Translations under genes and position numbers: made by a program
The notes under the pieces: generated by a model
Seen by the model: only the letters and a program-made list of their open reading frames with translations
What the model was told of the DNA's origin: nothing
The model's database searches: none
Part shown: in pieces, positions 4,766-7,156 of the stretch
Position numbering within the stretch: the stretch's first letter is position 1
How the letters are laid out: each line of letters starts with the position of its first letter
NCBI GenBank assembly: GCA_028282865.1
Contig: JANQHA010000615.1
Span: forward strand, 1 to 7,156
Source: Oligoflexales bacterium
GTDB lineage: Bacteria > Bdellovibrionota_B > Oligoflexia > Oligoflexales > CACXFL01
Direction: 5' to 3'
DNA: 7,156 nucleotides

Positions 4766-5746
4766 ATGTTATTTATCACCAATTGTTATCCAACTCAGGG
4801 CATTAAGACAAAGGTCGGTCGCAATTTCTCGTTTGATAAATCGATTAATGAGCCTTTGAGCTCTGTGTTTTTCTGTGAGCGCTATGCGGACGGATCGATG
4901 AAAGAGATTGGTAGTTCAAATCTGATGAAAAGCATTAAAGATTGTAAATACCGACAAATTCTATTCTATATCCACGGATTCGCAAATCAACCTGAGGATG
5001 TCTTTGAGTCTGCAGCTGAGCTGCAGGGGCTATGTGACAAACTAAAGAGGGATGAAGTGATGGTGATCCCATTGATTTGGCCATGCACTGATGCTGGATC
5101 AATCGTGCAAAATTACTGGGATGATCAGAAGTCAGCCGATAAAAGTGCGTTTGGTTTTGCGAGGTTGCTAGAGAAGTTTATTAAGTGGCGAGAGTCTGCA
5201 GAGAACTCTCCAGAAACTGATCCTTGCCTTAAGCGGATTAATATTCTTGCCCACTCTATGGGTAACCGCGTGCTGCGAGAAACACTAGTCAAGTGGGATA
5301 AGTATGATTTGAAGAGTATTGGTGTTCCCTATATTTTTAGAAATACCTTTATGGTAGCTGCTGATGTGGTTAATGAGACCCTAGAGTCGGGTAAGCCCGG
5401 AGCGCATATATGCCACTCCGCTCGCAACGTCGTCGTTTACTACGCCTCAGATGATCTAGCTTTGAGAGCAAGTAAGGGAGCAAACCTACGAAATAAAATT
5501 GCCTCAAGGCGTCTAGGTCACACGGGCGTCGAAGATATGACCGCGGTTAGCAATAATGTCTTTGGAGTAGATTGTGACGATTTTAATAATAAGTACGACT
5601 CTCCCAAAGGCCACTCCTACTTTCGATCTGGAACCAAAAAGGGGCAGCCTGGAGTCGTATTTAGACATATCTTCAGTACTATATTAACTGGAAGAGTTAA
5701 GGGAAAAGCTCAGCAGCGAAACACGAGTGTTCTGAGCTTGTCGTAG
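4766..5746 (+). CDS. DUF900-family alpha/beta hydrolase
   Basis: A 326-residue protein of the alpha/beta-hydrolase (DUF900) family, a probable esterase or lipase of unknown substrate. Visible hallmarks are the oxyanion-side YIHGFANQPED (His70-Gly71-Phe72), the nucleophile elbow AHSMGNRVL with Ser164, an acidic site in YYASDDLALRAS (Asp229/Asp230) and the C-terminal GHSYF with His283, giving a complete Ser-Asp-His triad. An RRLG motif before the His region also fits the family. I see no signal peptide or membrane helix, so a cytoplasmic location is likely. I chose ATG 4766 because AAGGAA lies 6 nt upstream and its position matches the phhA start relative to the shared leader. A GTG at 4721 is in frame and would add 15 residues, but it has only a weak ribosome binding site and would place the conserved hairpin inside the coding region. 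The upstream region suggests co-regulation with the phhA-lysE operon. Confidence 0.88.
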   Translation: MLFITNCYPTQGIKTKVGRNFSFDKSINEPLSSVFFCERYADGSMKEIGSSNLMKSIKDCKYRQILFYIHGFANQPEDVFESAAELQGLCDKLKRDEVMVIPLIWPCTDAGSIVQNYWDDQKSADKSAFGFARLLEKFIKWRESAENSPETDPCLKRINILAHSMGNRVLRETLVKWDKYDLKSIGVPYIFRNTFMVAADVVNETLESGKPGAHICHSARNVVVYYASDDLALRASKGANLRNKIASRRLGHTGVEDMTAVSNNVFGVDCDDFNNKYDSPKGHSYFRSGTKKGQPGVVFRHIFSTILTGRVKGKAQQRNTSVLSLS

Positions 5747-5747
5747 G

Positions 5748-5765
5748 GTGTGCATGGAGGCACGC
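5748..5765. terminator. Short hairpin between convergent genes (weak bidirectional terminator candidate)
   Basis: The 22-bp gap between the converging stop codons contains GTGTGC (5748-5753) and GCACGC (5760-5765), which pair over six positions (one G-U) around a 6-nt loop. No U-tract follows on either strand, so it is not a textbook intrinsic terminator. It is the only candidate structure in the gap. Confidence 0.25.
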
Positions 5766-5768
5766 TCC

Positions 5769-7148
5769 TCACTCTCCCAAACTCTGCAGCGTAGTTAAGC
5801 TCGGCAGAAAACAGAAGGCCGTGCCATCGGTCCGGACGAAATCTAGCAGAGTAACCTCTCTGTCGCCAAATGGAGTCGGTATAGAAAAGTCTGCCGAGGC
5901 GCCAGGGATTTTTCGGTTGGCAAATAAGTCCTGCGAGCGCTCATCGTTAAAAACCGGGCTAAAATTGGTTCGGTTCATCCACACTAGCTGCTTGAAAAAC
6001 TGGCGTCTGATGCTTGAGCAGATGAATATTCCAGCTAGACCACGCTGCTTACCGTCATCCGTAGTGCCAGTTAGCTTTGGCCCATAGGGGGCTCCTCGGC
6101 GGATGACTCTTGGCATACCAGTGATTTCTACCTCTAACCTTTCTGGGAAGTTGAGTTCTTGATCCCGTGGGTTGGTGAGGCGAATATGTGCTCCGAAAGG
6201 GCATTTCTCGCCAAGCGGATCTCCAGCATAATTAAAGTCATTACTTGAAGAGATCGCATCGTCCGGGTGATCCGGAGAAAGCGTGATGGGAGTTCCATCA
6301 CGCCAGCGTCCGACTAATTTAGCAGCCAGCCACTCCTCCGGTTCCGCCTCGACTGATGCAGGCGTCACTTTTGGCGCTTCTTCTTCGAGAAACTTATTAA
6401 ACTTTGCGACGTCCTGATACAGCCATCTGAAAACTGAATAGCTTCCATTTTTTGCAAAGCTTACTGCCTCTCCTTGAAATGGCGAAGACGGTGCAGACTC
6501 TACTGAATATCCCAATAAAAAATGCCGGAAGTCGATGTCGCCAGGAAGATTTGGATCATCACCCCACTTGACCTGGGGTTGCGAAATGCCGTCACGATAA
6601 CCGAAGTGGAGTTCGCCAAGGGTTTCACCAAGCGATCGACACTCTATAGGTTGATCGCCCTGCATTGCTAGAAGTTCAGCCACCCGCAGGCTTTCTGCAG
6701 CTTGCTTGACTTCACCACTGATGCTGTTTAACCCGGATTCTGTGCTTCCATAGACGTGAACGATCAAATGTATTTGTGAGGTTGTAAACTTACGATTCCA
6801 CCAATTCTTAGGCGCACTAGGGCCGAAATCTCCTAATGTCTGATCACCCTCGGGATCGTCATAGGGCAGCTGTCTATATTCGGGGGCAAACTCTCGAGTG
6901 ATCTCGCTGGCTACACCAAGTGCATTCAGACCATCATGAGTGATACCGATATTTAGCGACCAATCGGGTTTCGGGCTAATTGCCTGCGCAGCGTCGGTTA
7001 TGCGCGGAGTCAGAAACCTAATAAACTCCTTACCGGAAATCTCATCATTGAGGCTAAATAGTAAATGACGAGAGAATGGCATCCGGTAACTGTGGTGAAT
7101 GATACCTTGAACATCGGATAGATCGAGGTTTATAGCGTTTGTATTCAT
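5769..7148 (-). CDS. Dyp-type haem peroxidase
   Basis: A 459-residue member of the dye-decolourising peroxidase family, which uses haem and hydrogen peroxide to oxidise bulky aromatic compounds and dyes. The family signature GxxDG appears as GYRDGISQP (183-191) with catalytic Asp186. The proximal haem ligand is His321 in CPFGAHIRLTNPRD, and the distal Arg is probably Arg351 in MPRVIRRGAPYGP. The length and the insert between the GxxDG and His motifs resemble the larger (C/D-type) enzymes rather than the roughly 300-residue A/B types. No Tat or Sec signal peptide is visible, so it is probably cytoplasmic. The C-terminus (TTLQSLGE) does not look like an encapsulin cargo tag. The start ATG is preceded by GGGGG (7152-7156) with 3 nt spacing, which supports it, although the promoter lies outside the window. 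It is convergent with the DUF900 gene, with a 22-bp gap. Confidence 0.92.
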   Translation of the reverse strand: MNTNAINLDLSDVQGIIHHSYRMPFSRHLLFSLNDEISGKEFIRFLTPRITDAAQAISPKPDWSLNIGITHDGLNALGVASEITREFAPEYRQLPYDDPEGDQTLGDFGPSAPKNWWNRKFTTSQIHLIVHVYGSTESGLNSISGEVKQAAESLRVAELLAMQGDQPIECRSLGETLGELHFGYRDGISQPQVKWGDDPNLPGDIDFRHFLLGYSVESAPSSPFQGEAVSFAKNGSYSVFRWLYQDVAKFNKFLEEEAPKVTPASVEAEPEEWLAAKLVGRWRDGTPITLSPDHPDDAISSSNDFNYAGDPLGEKCPFGAHIRLTNPRDQELNFPERLEVEITGMPRVIRRGAPYGPKLTGTTDDGKQRGLAGIFICSSIRRQFFKQLVWMNRTNFSPVFNDERSQDLFANRKIPGASADFSIPTPFGDREVTLLDFVRTDGTAFCFLPSLTTLQSLGE

Positions 7149-7156
7149 TTGCCCCC

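Noticed and set aside
5010..5026. 17-bp palindrome CTGCAGCTGAGCTGCAG inside the hydrolase gene
   Set aside because: It encodes ordinary helix residues (SAAELQ) in frame and has no second copy in the window; most likely a chance result of Ala/Glu/Leu/Gln codons.
5821..6087. 88-codon plus-strand ORF opposite the peroxidase gene
   Set aside because: It lies wholly within the well-supported Dyp peroxidase on the other strand and shows no protein-family features; the minus-strand ORFs inside the kinase gene are rejected for the same reason.
3..7156. tRNA, rRNA, CRISPR array, insertion sequence or phage genes
   Set aside because: No cloverleaf, regular spaced repeats, transposase or phage motifs were seen on either strand.

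Overview
The window (7156 bp, moderately AT-rich by eye) looks like the chromosome of a Gram-negative bacterium in the broad proteobacterial sense. It has standard AAGGAG-type ribosome binding sites, a LysE/RhtB exporter, a bacterial-type phenylalanine hydroxylase and a very large hybrid histidine kinase with an HDVRKPF H-box. Kinases of that type with long TPR-like sensor regions are, to my knowledge, common in Bdellovibrionota/Oligoflexia and some gammaproteobacteria. That placement is a guess; no rRNA or taxonomic marker is present.

Layout, left to right. (1) Bases 3-2798, + strand: the C-terminal part of a giant sensor kinase. Its frame is open to the left edge, so the true start probably lies outside. 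It runs helical TPR-like region, HisKA-like dimerisation domain, HATPase, then two receiver domains. A dnaX-type slippery heptamer sits exactly at the kinase/receiver boundary. (2) Bases 2799-3196: a 398-bp gap with no confident gene. It holds a large nested inverted repeat, minus-strand open stretches that may be gene debris, and the promoter/leader of the next gene. (3) Bases 3197-4592: a two-gene operon, an aromatic amino acid hydroxylase (phhA-like) followed after 4 nt by a LysE/RhtB amino acid exporter. (4) Bases 4593-4765: a second promoter/leader. (5) Bases 4766-5746: a DUF900-family alpha/beta hydrolase. (6) Bases 5769-7148, - strand: a Dyp-type haem peroxidase, convergent with the hydrolase.

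The most interesting signal is that the regions upstream of the phhA-like gene and of the DUF900 hydrolase are built the same way, although the genes are unrelated. Each has a 13-bp palindrome TCGGACNGTCCGA, then a conserved -10-like block, a TGGCAGT-N4-TTGCAA block, a hairpin with a conserved TTTGNNCAA loop and a covarying stem, and finally the ribosome binding site and ATG. The first four blocks keep exactly the same offset (1572 bp) in both copies. I read this as one regulon: an activator-type operator near -62 plus a structured leader. If correct, the hydroxylase/exporter operon and the hydrolase answer to the same unknown regulator, which is not obviously encoded in the window. The neighbouring two-component kinase is a possible but unproven upstream input. 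The peroxidase and the kinase show no visible link to this pair, but their upstream regions lie outside the window.
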